Source of the DNA: Porphyromonadaceae bacterium UBA7087
GTDB taxonomy: Bacteria > Bacteroidota > Bacteroidia > Bacteroidales > Muribaculaceae
NCBI GenBank assembly: GCA_002493515.1
Contig: DKYZ01000040.1
Span: 1 to 26,973 of the forward strand
Reading direction: 5' to 3'
DNA length: 26,973 nt
The position numbers were made by a program, and so were the translations under genes. The notes below the pieces were generated by a model. It did not search any database, was not told where the DNA came from, and saw only the letters and a list, made by a program, of their open reading frames with translations. Of the stretch, positions 1 to 9,481 are shown one piece after another. Each line of letters starts with the position of its first letter. The first letter of the stretch is position 1.

Positions 1-48
1 ATCAAATAATAGAACCTCCCTAATCAAACATAATCACCTACATACGAC

Positions 49-1695
49 ATGAATCTACCCTTAAAAAAAGCCTCCCGCAGACTGCAGAAGGCTGGAGGAG
101 CCCTGCTTCTGGCTTCGGTTTCCGTAATGACTGCCAATGCCGAAGTCAAGGACTTTGGCGAGATTGTGATGGGGCAAACCTACCATTTCGAGCAGAACGA
201 CGAAGTGATGGCCACTTATACCGCTCCCGAGACCAGCATATACATATTCTCCTTTACCGGCACCGACATACCCTGCTTCAACGAGCCCGAGCATGTCAAT
301 CCGACCCCACATGAGTTTTTCTACGGCTCCAATCTCGAGAGCTGCAGGGCCATGCCTCTTGAAGCCGGCCAGACCGTCTATCTATATTCCTCGTCGCTGG
401 GCACAATGAGCGCCGGGACAATGACACTGCTCGAGCCCCCGTCTACGATCACGCTCGACTCCATGTCGCCCGAGCTCTCCACCGACATGAAACTGTCGGC
501 ATCCACCGACTACCGGGCCACATTCTTCTTCTCCACAAGCGTCACGGCCACATCCGGCTCAATCCGTTTCGAGGACGGCAGCTACACGCCATGCGCGCTC
601 AGCGTCGTGGGAAGCTCGGTGCAGATCGGCTTTTCCGACCAGATAATGACCGCCTACCGGGAGGGGAAAATCAAGGACGGCGACACCGTGACGATACGCA
701 TCGTCGGCATCAAGTCGTCATATTTCCCTTCCGTGCGATATGAAGACACCGGAAGGCTCGACGTCCCGTTCAAGGTCTATGGCAAGCCCCTGGAGCTGGT
801 CGGCACCGTCAATGCCCCAGACACCGGAATGAGTTCCCTCCTCTCCTACTACGTGAAGGGTGACCCGGCCGGAATCCTGACCCTGGAGTTTGACGGTGAG
901 ATTGACACATCCTACCCCATAGAGCCCATATTCGCATACGGCGACCCGGAGGATATGGAGCATCCCCGCTACTTCGAGAACGTTCCCTATGCCGTGGATG
1001 GCAATAAAATACATATCGACTTCACCGATAAGCTCAGACGCCCCTCGGACATGATCCCGGGCATCACGCCCGAGACCGCCGAGAAGACCGGCGTCCTGCA
1101 GATAGGCGGAATCAGGTCGAGCGACGGACAGCGTGCATACACCGGTAGCATGGCTACCTTCGCAAGCTTCATATATGTATATCCCCTCCAGACGCTGGCC
1201 TATACGTTCGCCGCCGACTATGTCCCGGCCAAGGGAAGCTCCGTCAAGGGCGGTTCCCCGGTGGAGATATGGATCATGAACGGGGCACACCTCGTGCACG
1301 AGGGTCTCGAGATATCATATGTCAAGGACGGGCAGTCAATGAAAAAGGTTCTGTCTGCGGAGGAACTCAAAATCACCACCGACCCTGATGACAGTGATGC
1401 AATGCTGATAAACTTCGACATGCCGCAGATTGACGCCGACGACATGTCGGAAATACAGCTGCAGCTCAACAATGCCGCCTATGGCGACGGACTCGACCAT
1501 GATAACGACATCATGGGCCGCTATGTATGGGATCCCGGTGCCTCGGCTGACGAGATCTCCGCCGACTCCGACACGCCAGGCGACGTATTCACCGCCACCG
1601 GCATATGCGTCATGCGCCAGGCCGACCGGAAGGCGCTCCGCAATCTGCCCGCCGGAATATACCTGCACAACGGACGCAAGATCATCGTGAAATGA
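49..1695 (+). CDS. Secreted surface protein with T9SS-like C-terminal tail
   Basis: A 548-aa protein of unknown specific function. Residues 1-31 form a signal peptide: a basic start (KKASRR), a hydrophobic stretch and an Ala-x-Ala end (TANA). The rest is beta-rich and acidic with no recognised catalytic motif. The last 20 residues (NLPAGIYLHNGRKIIVK) resemble the final strand of a T9SS type A sorting domain (GxYxxxGxKxxxK), so export across the outer membrane and surface attachment is inferred. It is the first of three consecutive secreted proteins with similar C-termini and shares its general style with the 806-aa protein downstream. The ATG is 48 bases into the window with no Shine-Dalgarno site, as is normal in this phylum. 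The promoter may lie outside the window. Confidence 0.8.
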   Translation: MNLPLKKASRRLQKAGGALLLASVSVMTANAEVKDFGEIVMGQTYHFEQNDEVMATYTAPETSIYIFSFTGTDIPCFNEPEHVNPTPHEFFYGSNLESCRAMPLEAGQTVYLYSSSLGTMSAGTMTLLEPPSTITLDSMSPELSTDMKLSASTDYRATFFFSTSVTATSGSIRFEDGSYTPCALSVVGSSVQIGFSDQIMTAYREGKIKDGDTVTIRIVGIKSSYFPSVRYEDTGRLDVPFKVYGKPLELVGTVNAPDTGMSSLLSYYVKGDPAGILTLEFDGEIDTSYPIEPIFAYGDPEDMEHPRYFENVPYAVDGNKIHIDFTDKLRRPSDMIPGITPETAEKTGVLQIGGIRSSDGQRAYTGSMATFASFIYVYPLQTLAYTFAADYVPAKGSSVKGGSPVEIWIMNGAHLVHEGLEISYVKDGQSMKKVLSAEELKITTDPDDSDAMLINFDMPQIDADDMSEIQLQLNNAAYGDGLDHDNDIMGRYVWDPGASADEISADSDTPGDVFTATGICVMRQADRKALRNLPAGIYLHNGRKIIVK

Positions 1696-1702
1696 CCGGA
1701 CA

Positions 1703-1724
1703 GCCCGGAGGGCATCCCCCGGGC
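1703..1724 (+). terminator. GC-rich hairpin after first secreted gene
   Basis: GCCCGG at 1703-1708 pairs with CCGGGC at 1719-1724, eight bases after the stop codon. There is no clear U-tract, so it may be a weak terminator or an mRNA 3' end stabiliser rather than a strong intrinsic terminator. Confidence 0.35.
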
Positions 1725-1770
1725 CCACTCCATCATAAAACAAATAACCATTTATCTTATCTAACCGATT

Positions 1771-4191
1771 ATGAAAAGAAAAAAACTATTTATCTTTGCA
1801 GCGCTCGCGGTCCTGTCGATTCCGGCAGCACGTGCCGAGTACCCGACGGGAGGAAGATTCTCCCAGCCCCCGACCTACACGGAGGTCAAATCCGCAAGCG
1901 ACCTGACGACCGTAGTCTACGAACAGGACTTTCTGAACACCGCCCCGATCCGCGTCGTAGAGAACGGCGCAACGGCCTACCTCATAAATCTTGAGACTGA
2001 CGAGGAGGTCATCGCCACTGCACAGAAGGCTGAGAAGGCTGAGCTTGGCTCTGCCTATCTCGCCACCTTCACTTTCCCATTGGTCTCTTCCAACGGTGAA
2101 TGGATGGTAGTGATTCCGGAAGGGACTCTCGAGACTGTGGAAGGAAACGAGAAAAATCCGAAGTTCACCCAGGTCTACACCCTCAACGACCCCGACCTGT
2201 CCGCACCCAAGTTGACACCGGTGTCGCTGATTCCGGCCGCCGGATCAAAGGTAAGCCAGGTCAACTCCACAAGCGGCGAATGGTCGGTGGCTTTCGACCC
2301 CGAGATTATGGAGAAGGCCGGTTTCATAAAGGTCAGCATCACAGACGCGGATCCGGACCACCTGTATGAGGGAGAGGCCTTCTTCGCCCAGATACAGGTG
2401 AACCGCCGCGTAGACACCGGCACGATCACCGGCTCCGACCTCGACTATCCCATCAATGACGCGCAGGCGCCTTTCTCATGGGTGTGGGGAGGCAACGCAG
2501 GCACCAACAGGATGTACGAAGGCTACCAGTACAAGGCCCGTTTCGAGGTGCGCGCGAGCGAATATAACGCCGACCGCGACGGAAACGGAGAGGTTCTCGG
2601 AATATACGAGTGTATCTACGACGGCAGTACCGCATCATACAACTATTCTGACGCCAAGCTTGTAAGCATCACCCCCCAGCCTTATGAGAACGACCAGAAC
2701 GAAGGGTATGTCTTCACCGACACCAATAACCCATACGTGACATTCACGTTCGACAAGCCCGTAGTTCCCAACTACGACCTCTGCGGTGTAAACACCGGTT
2801 ACGGGACATCGACTCCGATTACCGAGGCCACAGGCAGCGACGGCGACAGGGTATGGCGTTTCACAATCCCCGCAGGCAATATCGTCTCGCCGGCCATCAA
2901 TCTCTTCTTCGCATTCAAGGACCCCGAGACCGGGGCAGCGGTGAGAGGCAACAGCGGACGCGAGGAAAGCACCACTTTCAACATCGAATATGTGGTGGAG
3001 ATGGATCTCGTCACTCTGACGGCGACACCCGCGCCGGACGGCGACCCTCTTGAGGAGATCACCGAGATTGTACTGAGCAACGACAAGAACTACGTGTTCC
3101 ACCCCTCCTCTGGCTCCGAACCCATCGTGATGAACGGCCAGGAACGCGCCCTATATGAGTTCAGGAGCGATGACATCGTCTACGACTCCGAGGCACGTAC
3201 AGCCACGCTCGTGTTCAACCCCCCGTTGAACGTCCAGGGCAACTATACTCTCGAGATTCCCAAGAAATTCTTCATCCTCTCCGAGAATCCCGATATAGAG
3301 CAGTTCGAGACCACCTACTCCAACAAGGCGTTCGAGGGCAGCTATTCCGTAACAGGCAAAGCAGGAGAGATCACCTACGACTATAACCCCGAGACCATAG
3401 ACCCGGCCGACGGCGCAGAGGTGGCCAACCTTTCCCAGGTGGTGCTCTACTTCCCCGGTAAAGAATATCCTGCAACCGACTACAGCATCATCTCGTTTGT
3501 AGACGAGAGTGGCACGGAGGTAACCACGGGCAGCATTGAGTTCGGACCCACCGACAACTCGCTTGCAGTGGTGCTCAAGGAGAAGATAGCCACACCGGGC
3601 AGATACAGCGCGACATTCCCACGTGGCTGCTTCTTCGCCGACAACGGAGGCGGCGACCCGGTCAACCTCAACGAGGAATTCACCGCATCCTGGACAGTGA
3701 CAGGAGGCACGACTGAAATCACATACGACCTTGTCCCGACAGCCATCAAGCCGGCGGAAGGGATTGTGGAGAAAATAGACGCGATCTCGATCGACTTCGG
3801 GCAGGCCGTGGAGATTACCGACGGATCCATGCTCAAAGCCGTGATCACCGACAAGACCGGAGCCGAGACCAACGTCTTACTTATGCCGGACTGGACGGGC
3901 GAGATGCTGGAAGGAAATGCGGTACCGGCCATCGAAACCGAGGGCGAGTACACCATGACCATCGCCAAGGGCGTCGTCAAGAACTTCGACGGCTCGAAGA
4001 TGAATCCCGACCTCACATTCGTATGGACTGTGAATACGGTCGGAGTGCAGACAATCATCCTTACCGATGGCAAAGCCGACATCTACACTGTCGACGGCCG
4101 TATGATTGCCCGTGACGCCGACTTTGAGACGATAAGGAGCCTCGACAAGGGTGTCTACATCATCAACGGAATGAAATACATCGTAAGATAA
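1771..4191 (+). CDS. Secreted multi-domain Ig-like surface protein with T9SS-like tail
   Basis: An 806-aa protein with a signal peptide at residues 1-22 (MKRKKLFIFAALAVLSIPAARA). The body contains several repeated beta-sandwich modules of SbsA Ig-like type. Each opens with a P-A-(D/E)-G motif and a predicted strand ending in F and G or D, and closes with a (Y/L)xxxIxKG or FPRGCF-type strand; clear examples lie near residues 545-630 and 652-750. The C-terminus (DIYTVDGRMIAR, then LDKGVYIINGMKYIVR) is a typical short T9SS type A sorting-domain-like tail. No catalytic motif was seen. It is probably a cell-surface or adhesin-like protein; the ligand is unknown. It lies 75 nt after the preceding secreted gene in the same direction and may be co-transcribed with it. 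Confidence 0.8.
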   Translation: MKRKKLFIFAALAVLSIPAARAEYPTGGRFSQPPTYTEVKSASDLTTVVYEQDFLNTAPIRVVENGATAYLINLETDEEVIATAQKAEKAELGSAYLATFTFPLVSSNGEWMVVIPEGTLETVEGNEKNPKFTQVYTLNDPDLSAPKLTPVSLIPAAGSKVSQVNSTSGEWSVAFDPEIMEKAGFIKVSITDADPDHLYEGEAFFAQIQVNRRVDTGTITGSDLDYPINDAQAPFSWVWGGNAGTNRMYEGYQYKARFEVRASEYNADRDGNGEVLGIYECIYDGSTASYNYSDAKLVSITPQPYENDQNEGYVFTDTNNPYVTFTFDKPVVPNYDLCGVNTGYGTSTPITEATGSDGDRVWRFTIPAGNIVSPAINLFFAFKDPETGAAVRGNSGREESTTFNIEYVVEMDLVTLTATPAPDGDPLEEITEIVLSNDKNYVFHPSSGSEPIVMNGQERALYEFRSDDIVYDSEARTATLVFNPPLNVQGNYTLEIPKKFFILSENPDIEQFETTYSNKAFEGSYSVTGKAGEITYDYNPETIDPADGAEVANLSQVVLYFPGKEYPATDYSIISFVDESGTEVTTGSIEFGPTDNSLAVVLKEKIATPGRYSATFPRGCFFADNGGGDPVNLNEEFTASWTVTGGTTEITYDLVPTAIKPAEGIVEKIDAISIDFGQAVEITDGSMLKAVITDKTGAETNVLLMPDWTGEMLEGNAVPAIETEGEYTMTIAKGVVKNFDGSKMNPDLTFVWTVNTVGVQTIILTDGKADIYTVDGRMIARDADFETIRSLDKGVYIINGMKYIVR

Positions 4192-4238
4192 CGACACTGA
4201 CAGGCCGGCGCCTTCCGAGCCGCAGGCCGTCCCTTAAT

Positions 4239-4262
4239 CCGGGCGGGGGACTCCCCGCCCGG
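4239..4262 (+). terminator. Perfect 10-bp GC hairpin between secreted genes
   Basis: CCGGGCGGGG at 4239-4248, a GACT loop, then CCCCGCCCGG at 4253-4262. It starts 47 bases after the stop of the 806-aa gene. No U-tract follows, so termination is plausible but unproven; protection of the mRNA 3' end is an alternative. Confidence 0.5.
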
Positions 4263-4305
4263 ATACAAGTCTACAACCAACATAAAATTTATATACTTAC
4301 CTTAG

Positions 4306-7300
4306 ATGAAATCGATTTTTAGAAGTTTGCTTGCCGCGGCACTCCTTGCGCTGCCCGGCAGTATCCTGGCAGACGATTCTCTCAGGCCCGACATCCTCCA
4401 GGTTACGGTGGACGGCCCGAGCGGCTCGTTCTACAATCTTTCCGACAATGGAAAATGGATTGTGGGCCATGGAATGAACGAGGTGCGTCCCGACCTTTGG
4501 GGCGGATCCGTGCTTATCAACTCCGAGACGGGCGAGACCATCTCGCTTGTGCCGGAATCAGACCCCAACGTGATATGCGCGGCCAATGACGTGGCTGACA
4601 ACGGAGACGTCTTCGGCGTCTACGAGGGTCTGGCGGCCGTATGGAGAAAAGCCACCGGAAAATGGACAGTGCTCCCCACTCCCCCGGTGCAGACAAGTTT
4701 CGAGGAAACCGACCTGGTGGCATGTACGGCCGACGGCCGTTACGCCGTGGGTCAGGCATGGTCGCACGACCCCATCGAGCCCTGGCAGGATTTCTTCAAC
4801 CTCAAGGCCATAGCCTATAAATTTGACGACGAGGGAAACGCGACCCTCATAGACCTTAAAAACAACTATACGGGCTTCACGGAAGTCCTTCCCGGCGGTC
4901 TTGTGCCTGTGCCTGAAGGTCTCTATAACCTGGAGACTGGCGAGGTGACCCCTCTGCCGGCTCCCCACGGCGTATTCTCGCCTAACGGAAAGCTCATGCT
5001 CTCCGCCGAGACCTACAACGAGGACAACGGTACTGTCTCGGGAAAGATGACACTCCACAACCTGGAGGACGGCACATCCACCGAGATCGAGGACAATTCT
5101 CCGGCAAACTCCATACAGATTGTGGCTATCTCCGACAACGGCATGATATTCGGCTCCTACGAGTCAAGCCTCATGTTCCGCAACTGGTATGTGCATATCG
5201 GCAAATACTGGTATGACCTGCGCCTGATTCTCCAGGGTGCATACGGAATCGACTGGAAAAACGAGTACGCCATGACTGACAACGCTCTTACGGGCACCTT
5301 CTGGGGCACCTCGGCCGACGCTTCCGTACAGATCACCATGGACAACACAAAGACCCCCTGGCAGGGATATATCTGGAGATGGAAGGAATCTTTCGGCGAT
5401 ATGGCCAAGAGGATCGACCTGTTGACAAACAGGTATATATTCCCCGCCGACGGTGCCAGCTTCTCGCGTCTGTCAAATATCTCCATTACGTTCGACCGTC
5501 CCGTGGAGGCTCTCGTGGATGCAGATAAAATCAGCGTGCTCGACCCCGATGGCAACGTGGTGCGCAATGCCATACGCTTCGGCGTGAGCCCGTCCGACCA
5601 GAGCCTCATGGAGATATCCTTCCGCAACTATACCCTTGAGGAGGGAAAGACCTATACTGTGGTGATTCCGGCCGGAGCCATCAGCGTCGCCGGCGACCAC
5701 GACCGCACCAATTCCGAGATACGCCTCAACTACACCGGACGCCCCAACCAGCCCGTGTCCGTGACGAAGGTAGCTCCTGAGCAGGGCAACTCGATTCCTT
5801 CGCTCAGCATGAGTTCCAATCCCGTGACCGTTGTCTTCGACGCCAATATCTCGGTGGTGGACAATCCCGACAATGTGGCCAAAATCAACCTCTACAAGGT
5901 CGGCGAGGAGGGCGACGAGCTCATGACGCCTCTCTCGGCACAGGTCAACGGCAGCACGGTGACAATCTATCCGGTGCTTGAGCAGCGTCTGCAGAAGGGC
6001 CGCGACTATAAGATCGTGATCAGCGCCAACACCTTCGCCGACCTCTCCGGAGCAAACCCCAATGAGGAATACGTGATCAACTATCACGGCAGCTACGTGC
6101 TGCAGGCCGACCCGACACCCTTCGCCGACAATTTCGACGCCGGTATCGACGGCTCCAAGTGGCTCTTCTTCGACAACGACAACAACGAGCCGGCGGCTAT
6201 CCCGGCAAGCTGGGGATTCACCGCTGAATATCCCTGGTATATGATCAAGGAGAACAACGACCAGGTAGGCTGGACAGCCGTATCCCACTCCATGTACACC
6301 CCGGCCGGCAAGTCCGACGACTGGATGGTGACACGCCCCATCTATATAGCTGACGACACCTACACCCTGTCGTTCCTGTCGCAGTCTTACCTCGAAGGCA
6401 AGGAAGACCGTCTCCAGGTGTATGTATGGCCTTCGGAGGAGATTTACTCGCAGCTCAGCAGCTCGATTGTCGACAAGATGAGATGGGAGGGTACGAAGGT
6501 CTACGACGAGATCCAGAGCCCGGGCGCGACCCAGGAGGGTCTCTCCGGAGAATGGACAGAGAATGAGGTGAGCCTGGCCGATTTCGCCGGCAAATTCATT
6601 TACGTGGCGTTTGTGAACGAGAACAACAACCAGTCGGCCATATTCCTTGACGATGTCGCAATTGGACGCGAGCTCACGCTCAGCCTGATGTCTACCACCG
6701 AGTCCACCAATATCGGCGAGAAAAGCGCAAAAGTCTCAGGTACTGTGTCGAACATGAGTCCCAATGAGGCAAAAGGCATTGAGCTTGTCCTCCTCGACGG
6801 CAACGGCAACGAGATAGACAGGCTCGTTGACGATATCATACTCCCCTCCGGAGAGACTTATGACTTCACGTTCGACAAGGAGCTCCCGCTCATGATCGGA
6901 GAGAACAACCTCTACCGCATACAGCTAAAGTCGGGCGACATAAACACAAGCGTGTCCGGCAGCATCAAGAGTCTGATGTTCAGCACCACAAGGCGTGTAT
7001 TCCTTGAGGAGAACACCGGAACCAACTGCGGTTTCTGCCCGCAGGGCCACACCGTGATCGAGCGTCTTGAGAAGGACTTCGGCGACAGAATCATCCCCAT
7101 GGGTATCCACGGCTACACCGGAGGCTCGATGTTCAGCACTGACTTCTCTGTGGCATACGCACAGTTCCTCGGCATGAACGGTGCTCCCCAGGGAGCCATC
7201 GACCGCCTTGGAGTATATGCCCCCATGGGACAGGGCTTCAAGATCATCGCTCCCGAGGGTGGCGTATGGTATGATGTAGTGGCCAAGAGACTCGGCGAGT

Positions 7301-8001
7301 TTGCCGATGCCGACGTGACCATCAACAATTTCAGCTATACTGCCGACAAACTCTCCATCCAGGCCGAGGTGAAATACGCCTTCAACACCTCCGACATGAA
7401 CCTCAACATCCTGACGGCTGTCCTGGAAGACAATCTGAAAGGTCGTCAGTCAAACTACTTTGGCAGCTATGATGAGTCCGCAGCCGGAGACATGACCGAC
7501 TGGATAAACGGCCATATCTACGGCGATGACCTGGTAAGCTTTAACTTCACCAACGTGGTGCGTGCTCTTGAGAACGAGGCGGCATTCAACGGTGTGGGCG
7601 GCTATCTCCCCTCCACCATCGAGGGTGGCAAGCCGTATGCTGTGAACGTGGAGATGGATATGCCGAAGAACATCAAGAACATGGACAATGTCTTCGTGGT
7701 GATGGCTGTGATCGACGCCAATACTGGCCGCATCGTCAACGCCGCTTCCAACAAGAAGGTGACAGGCGTTGAGAGCGTGGCCGACGAGCTTTCCGACGTG
7801 AAGGCACGCAGCATTGACGGACGCATCGTGATCAGCTGCGCCGGCGACTTCAACGCCAGCGTATACGGCATCGACGGCATGCAGCTCGCGTCGGCCGCTG
7901 GCCGCGACGCCGCTACATTCGACATGAACGGCAAGAAGGGCATCGTGATCGTCAGAGTGACCAAAGACGGCAAGGCCACCAACATCAAGCTGGCTCTCTG
8001 A
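4306..8001 (+). CDS. Omp28-related secreted adhesin, multi-domain
   Basis: A 1231-aa protein with signal peptide MKSIFRSLLAAALLALPGSILA. Visible domain order: an N-terminal repeat region with propeller-like motifs such as SDNGKWIVGHG and ADGRYAVGQ (to about residue 360); SbsA Ig-like domains at about 376-470 and 485-597; a cleaved-adhesin-like jelly roll at about 605-785 (FADNFDAGIDGSKW, DDWMVTRPIYI); an Ig-like spacer; then an Omp28-type thioredoxin-like domain from about 895 with the CGFC motif (Cys908, Cys911) in FLEENTGTNCGFCPQGH. A short T9SS-like sorting tail ends the protein. Omp28 is a Bacteroidetes surface antigen or adhesin family. Whether the CxxC pair is redox-active here is unknown. 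It is the largest of the secreted trio. Confidence 0.85.
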   Translation: MKSIFRSLLAAALLALPGSILADDSLRPDILQVTVDGPSGSFYNLSDNGKWIVGHGMNEVRPDLWGGSVLINSETGETISLVPESDPNVICAANDVADNGDVFGVYEGLAAVWRKATGKWTVLPTPPVQTSFEETDLVACTADGRYAVGQAWSHDPIEPWQDFFNLKAIAYKFDDEGNATLIDLKNNYTGFTEVLPGGLVPVPEGLYNLETGEVTPLPAPHGVFSPNGKLMLSAETYNEDNGTVSGKMTLHNLEDGTSTEIEDNSPANSIQIVAISDNGMIFGSYESSLMFRNWYVHIGKYWYDLRLILQGAYGIDWKNEYAMTDNALTGTFWGTSADASVQITMDNTKTPWQGYIWRWKESFGDMAKRIDLLTNRYIFPADGASFSRLSNISITFDRPVEALVDADKISVLDPDGNVVRNAIRFGVSPSDQSLMEISFRNYTLEEGKTYTVVIPAGAISVAGDHDRTNSEIRLNYTGRPNQPVSVTKVAPEQGNSIPSLSMSSNPVTVVFDANISVVDNPDNVAKINLYKVGEEGDELMTPLSAQVNGSTVTIYPVLEQRLQKGRDYKIVISANTFADLSGANPNEEYVINYHGSYVLQADPTPFADNFDAGIDGSKWLFFDNDNNEPAAIPASWGFTAEYPWYMIKENNDQVGWTAVSHSMYTPAGKSDDWMVTRPIYIADDTYTLSFLSQSYLEGKEDRLQVYVWPSEEIYSQLSSSIVDKMRWEGTKVYDEIQSPGATQEGLSGEWTENEVSLADFAGKFIYVAFVNENNNQSAIFLDDVAIGRELTLSLMSTTESTNIGEKSAKVSGTVSNMSPNEAKGIELVLLDGNGNEIDRLVDDIILPSGETYDFTFDKELPLMIGENNLYRIQLKSGDINTSVSGSIKSLMFSTTRRVFLEENTGTNCGFCPQGHTVIERLEKDFGDRIIPMGIHGYTGGSMFSTDFSVAYAQFLGMNGAPQGAIDRLGVYAPMGQGFKIIAPEGGVWYDVVAKRLGEFADADVTINNFSYTADKLSIQAEVKYAFNTSDMNLNILTAVLEDNLKGRQSNYFGSYDESAAGDMTDWINGHIYGDDLVSFNFTNVVRALENEAAFNGVGGYLPSTIEGGKPYAVNVEMDMPKNIKNMDNVFVVMAVIDANTGRIVNAASNKKVTGVESVADELSDVKARSIDGRIVISCAGDFNASVYGIDGMQLASAAGRDAATFDMNGKKGIVIVRVTKDGKATNIKLAL

Positions 8002-8038
8002 CAATCCTGACCGCGAGACATACGTCTCTTAATAATCC

Positions 8039-8070
8039 GGAGGCAGACGCCATCACAGGCGTCTGCCTCC
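8039..8070 (+). terminator. Strong 13-bp hairpin terminator after Omp28-like gene
   Basis: GGAGGCAGACGCC at 8039-8051 pairs perfectly with GGCGTCTGCCTCC at 8058-8070 across an ATCACA loop. It begins 37 bases after the stop codon and is followed by the T-rich TGCTTTAT. A smaller GAGAC-ATAC-GTCTC hairpin precedes it. Confidence 0.7.
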
Positions 8071-8133
8071 TGCTTTATATATGCGACCTTCTGCTTTATC
8101 TATGTGACCACTTGCTTTATCTATGTAAATCGA
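8071..8133 (+). repeat. Three tandem 21-bp repeats upstream of a promoter
   Basis: TGCTTTAT recurs at 8071, 8092 and 8113, exactly 21 bp apart, followed each time by a variant of (A/C)TATG(C/T)(G/A)AC. The array ends about 11 bp before the -33 box of the acyltransferase promoter. The 21-bp period is two helical turns, so all copies face the same side of the DNA. Confidence 0.75.
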
Positions 8134-8144
8134 GCCCGCACGAT

Positions 8145-8176
8145 TTTGTGCGTACCGCTTTTTTATTGTAACTTTG
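8145..8176 (+). promoter_or_regulatory. Bacteroidetes-type promoter for the acyltransferase gene
   Basis: TTTG at 8145-8148, a 20-bp spacer and TAACTTTG at 8169-8176 match the TTTG/TAnnTTTG consensus exactly. The start codon is at 8184, so the transcript would be leaderless or nearly so. Confidence 0.8.
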
Positions 8177-8183
8177 CCGCGTC

Positions 8184-9296
8184 ATGCAACGAAACAACGT
8201 CATCTCAATCGCGAAGGGCATTGCCATAATCCTTATGGTGGCCGGACATGCCGAAGCTCCATGGTATGTCACAAACTTCATATATACTTTCCATATGCCC
8301 CTCTTCTTCATGGCGGCCGGATACTGCTTCAACAGGTATTATGTCGACGAGCCCTGGACTTTCATCTCCAGGCGCGTCAAGGGTCTCTATTTCCCATTCC
8401 TGAAATGGAGCATCCTGTTTCTGCTCCTGCATAATGTCTGGCATCATTTCGGAATACTCAACGAGCAGTTCGGCAATCTCTCGGGAGGCGTAACGCATCC
8501 TTACACTCTTCGTGAGGCCCTGGCGCGCCTTCTGATGATGGTGACCGGCATGTCGGGCTACGACGAGTTCATGGCCGGAGCGTTCTGGTTCTTCCGCGGA
8601 CTGCTCGTCGCCTCCCTGGTGTTCTTTCTCATCCACCGCTATATGGACACCCACGTCCGGTCGCGCATTGATGTCGGGGTTGCGTTGATATGCCTCGCGA
8701 TGGTCGCGCTGACCGCACTCAGGATAGCGTTCAACCTCAAGATAAGCGTGATTCCCAATGGCGGCTGGCGTGAGACATGGGGGATATTCTTCTTCGGCGC
8801 CGGGGTGATCTACCGTCTTGACGAGTATAGGATTCCGAAAAGCGGATGGCTCGCCGGGCTGTGCCTTCTCTTTCTCATGTTTGCAGGCTACATGCGCTTC
8901 TCGGGCATGAACAACGGCGCGAAATACCAGGACCTCATCACGCTCCCCCTGACCGGCATCGCCGGTTTCATCGCCGTGAACTATCTGTCGTCACTTATTG
9001 CCCGCAGGGAGTCCCCATTGCAGCGACTGCTGATATTCATCGGCAACAACACGCTCTACGTCTTTGTATTCCATATCATCTCATTCAAAGCCGTCAGCCT
9101 GCTGAAGATATGGTGGTATGACCTGCCATTCGAGCAGATTGGCTGCCACATGGTGATCCACGACTACCACGACGACCTCTTCTGGATTCTCTACACCATA
9201 GCCGGTGTCGCCCTCCCCCTCCTCTGGCTCCGGGCCTGGCGCGCCCTGCGCCCGGGGCGGCGGCCGTCCCCGTCCGCCAGCCTCCAAGCGCGTTAG
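8184..9296 (+). CDS. Acyltransferase family 3 membrane protein
   Basis: A 370-aa integral membrane protein of the acyltransferase 3 family (OafA/NodX/ExoZ type). These proteins transfer O-acetyl or other acyl groups to cell-surface polysaccharide or other envelope carbohydrate. The N-terminus has the family hallmark pattern: VISIAKGIAIILMVAGHAEA, carrying the catalytic-type His after the first helix, then YTFHMPLFFMAAGYCF in helix 2. About ten hydrophobic segments follow. The last 20 residues are Arg/Pro/Ser-rich and run into a repeated DNA element at the gene's end, so the C-terminus may have been extended by repeat sequence. It is a single gene with its own promoter directly upstream. The exact substrate cannot be told. 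Confidence 0.85.
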   Translation: MQRNNVISIAKGIAIILMVAGHAEAPWYVTNFIYTFHMPLFFMAAGYCFNRYYVDEPWTFISRRVKGLYFPFLKWSILFLLLHNVWHHFGILNEQFGNLSGGVTHPYTLREALARLLMMVTGMSGYDEFMAGAFWFFRGLLVASLVFFLIHRYMDTHVRSRIDVGVALICLAMVALTALRIAFNLKISVIPNGGWRETWGIFFFGAGVIYRLDEYRIPKSGWLAGLCLLFLMFAGYMRFSGMNNGAKYQDLITLPLTGIAGFIAVNYLSSLIARRESPLQRLLIFIGNNTLYVFVFHIISFKAVSLLKIWWYDLPFEQIGCHMVIHDYHDDLFWILYTIAGVALPLLWLRAWRALRPGRRPSPSASLQAR

Positions 9297-9346
9297 CCTG
9301 TTCCGTGTGCCCGCGTTAGCCTGTCCCGTGTGCGGGGCTCAGCCCC
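9289..9346. repeat. Interspersed repeat: two 23-bp tandem units plus GGGG/CCCC hairpin
   Basis: CGTTAGCCTGTTCCGTGTGC at 9291 recurs as CGTTAGCCTGTCCCGTGTGC at 9314 (period 23). The second unit continues into a GGGGCTCAGCCCC hairpin (9334-9346). A reverse-complement relative (TAGCCCGTTCCGTGTGCGGGGC) occupies the last bases of the window. The repeat overlaps the stop codon of the acyltransferase gene. Confidence 0.65.
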
Positions 9347-9445
9347 AGCATCCCAATCTCCTAATTCCCAATAAATTATCTCCACTGCCTAATATTCTTC
9401 CTCCATAATCCCTCCTCTCCTTCTAAAAATTTTTCGTCAAAAAAT

Positions 9446-9476
9446 TTTGGCAAAACCAAAATCTGTTATAACTTTG
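9446..9476 (+). promoter_or_regulatory. Bacteroidetes-type promoter for structured RNA and peptide cassette
   Basis: TTTG at 9446-9449, a 19-bp spacer and TAACTTTG at 9469-9476 match the TTTG/TAnnTTTG consensus exactly. The expected transcription start is at about 9482, exactly where a long structured RNA begins. I see no second good promoter before the precursor gene. Confidence 0.8.
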
Positions 9477-9481
9477 CAGGT

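Noticed and set aside
1791..1798. TATCTTTG, a perfect -7 box, inside the start of the 806-aa gene
   Set aside because: It encodes part of the signal peptide and has no TTTG about 20 bp upstream; transcription from here would miss the start codon.
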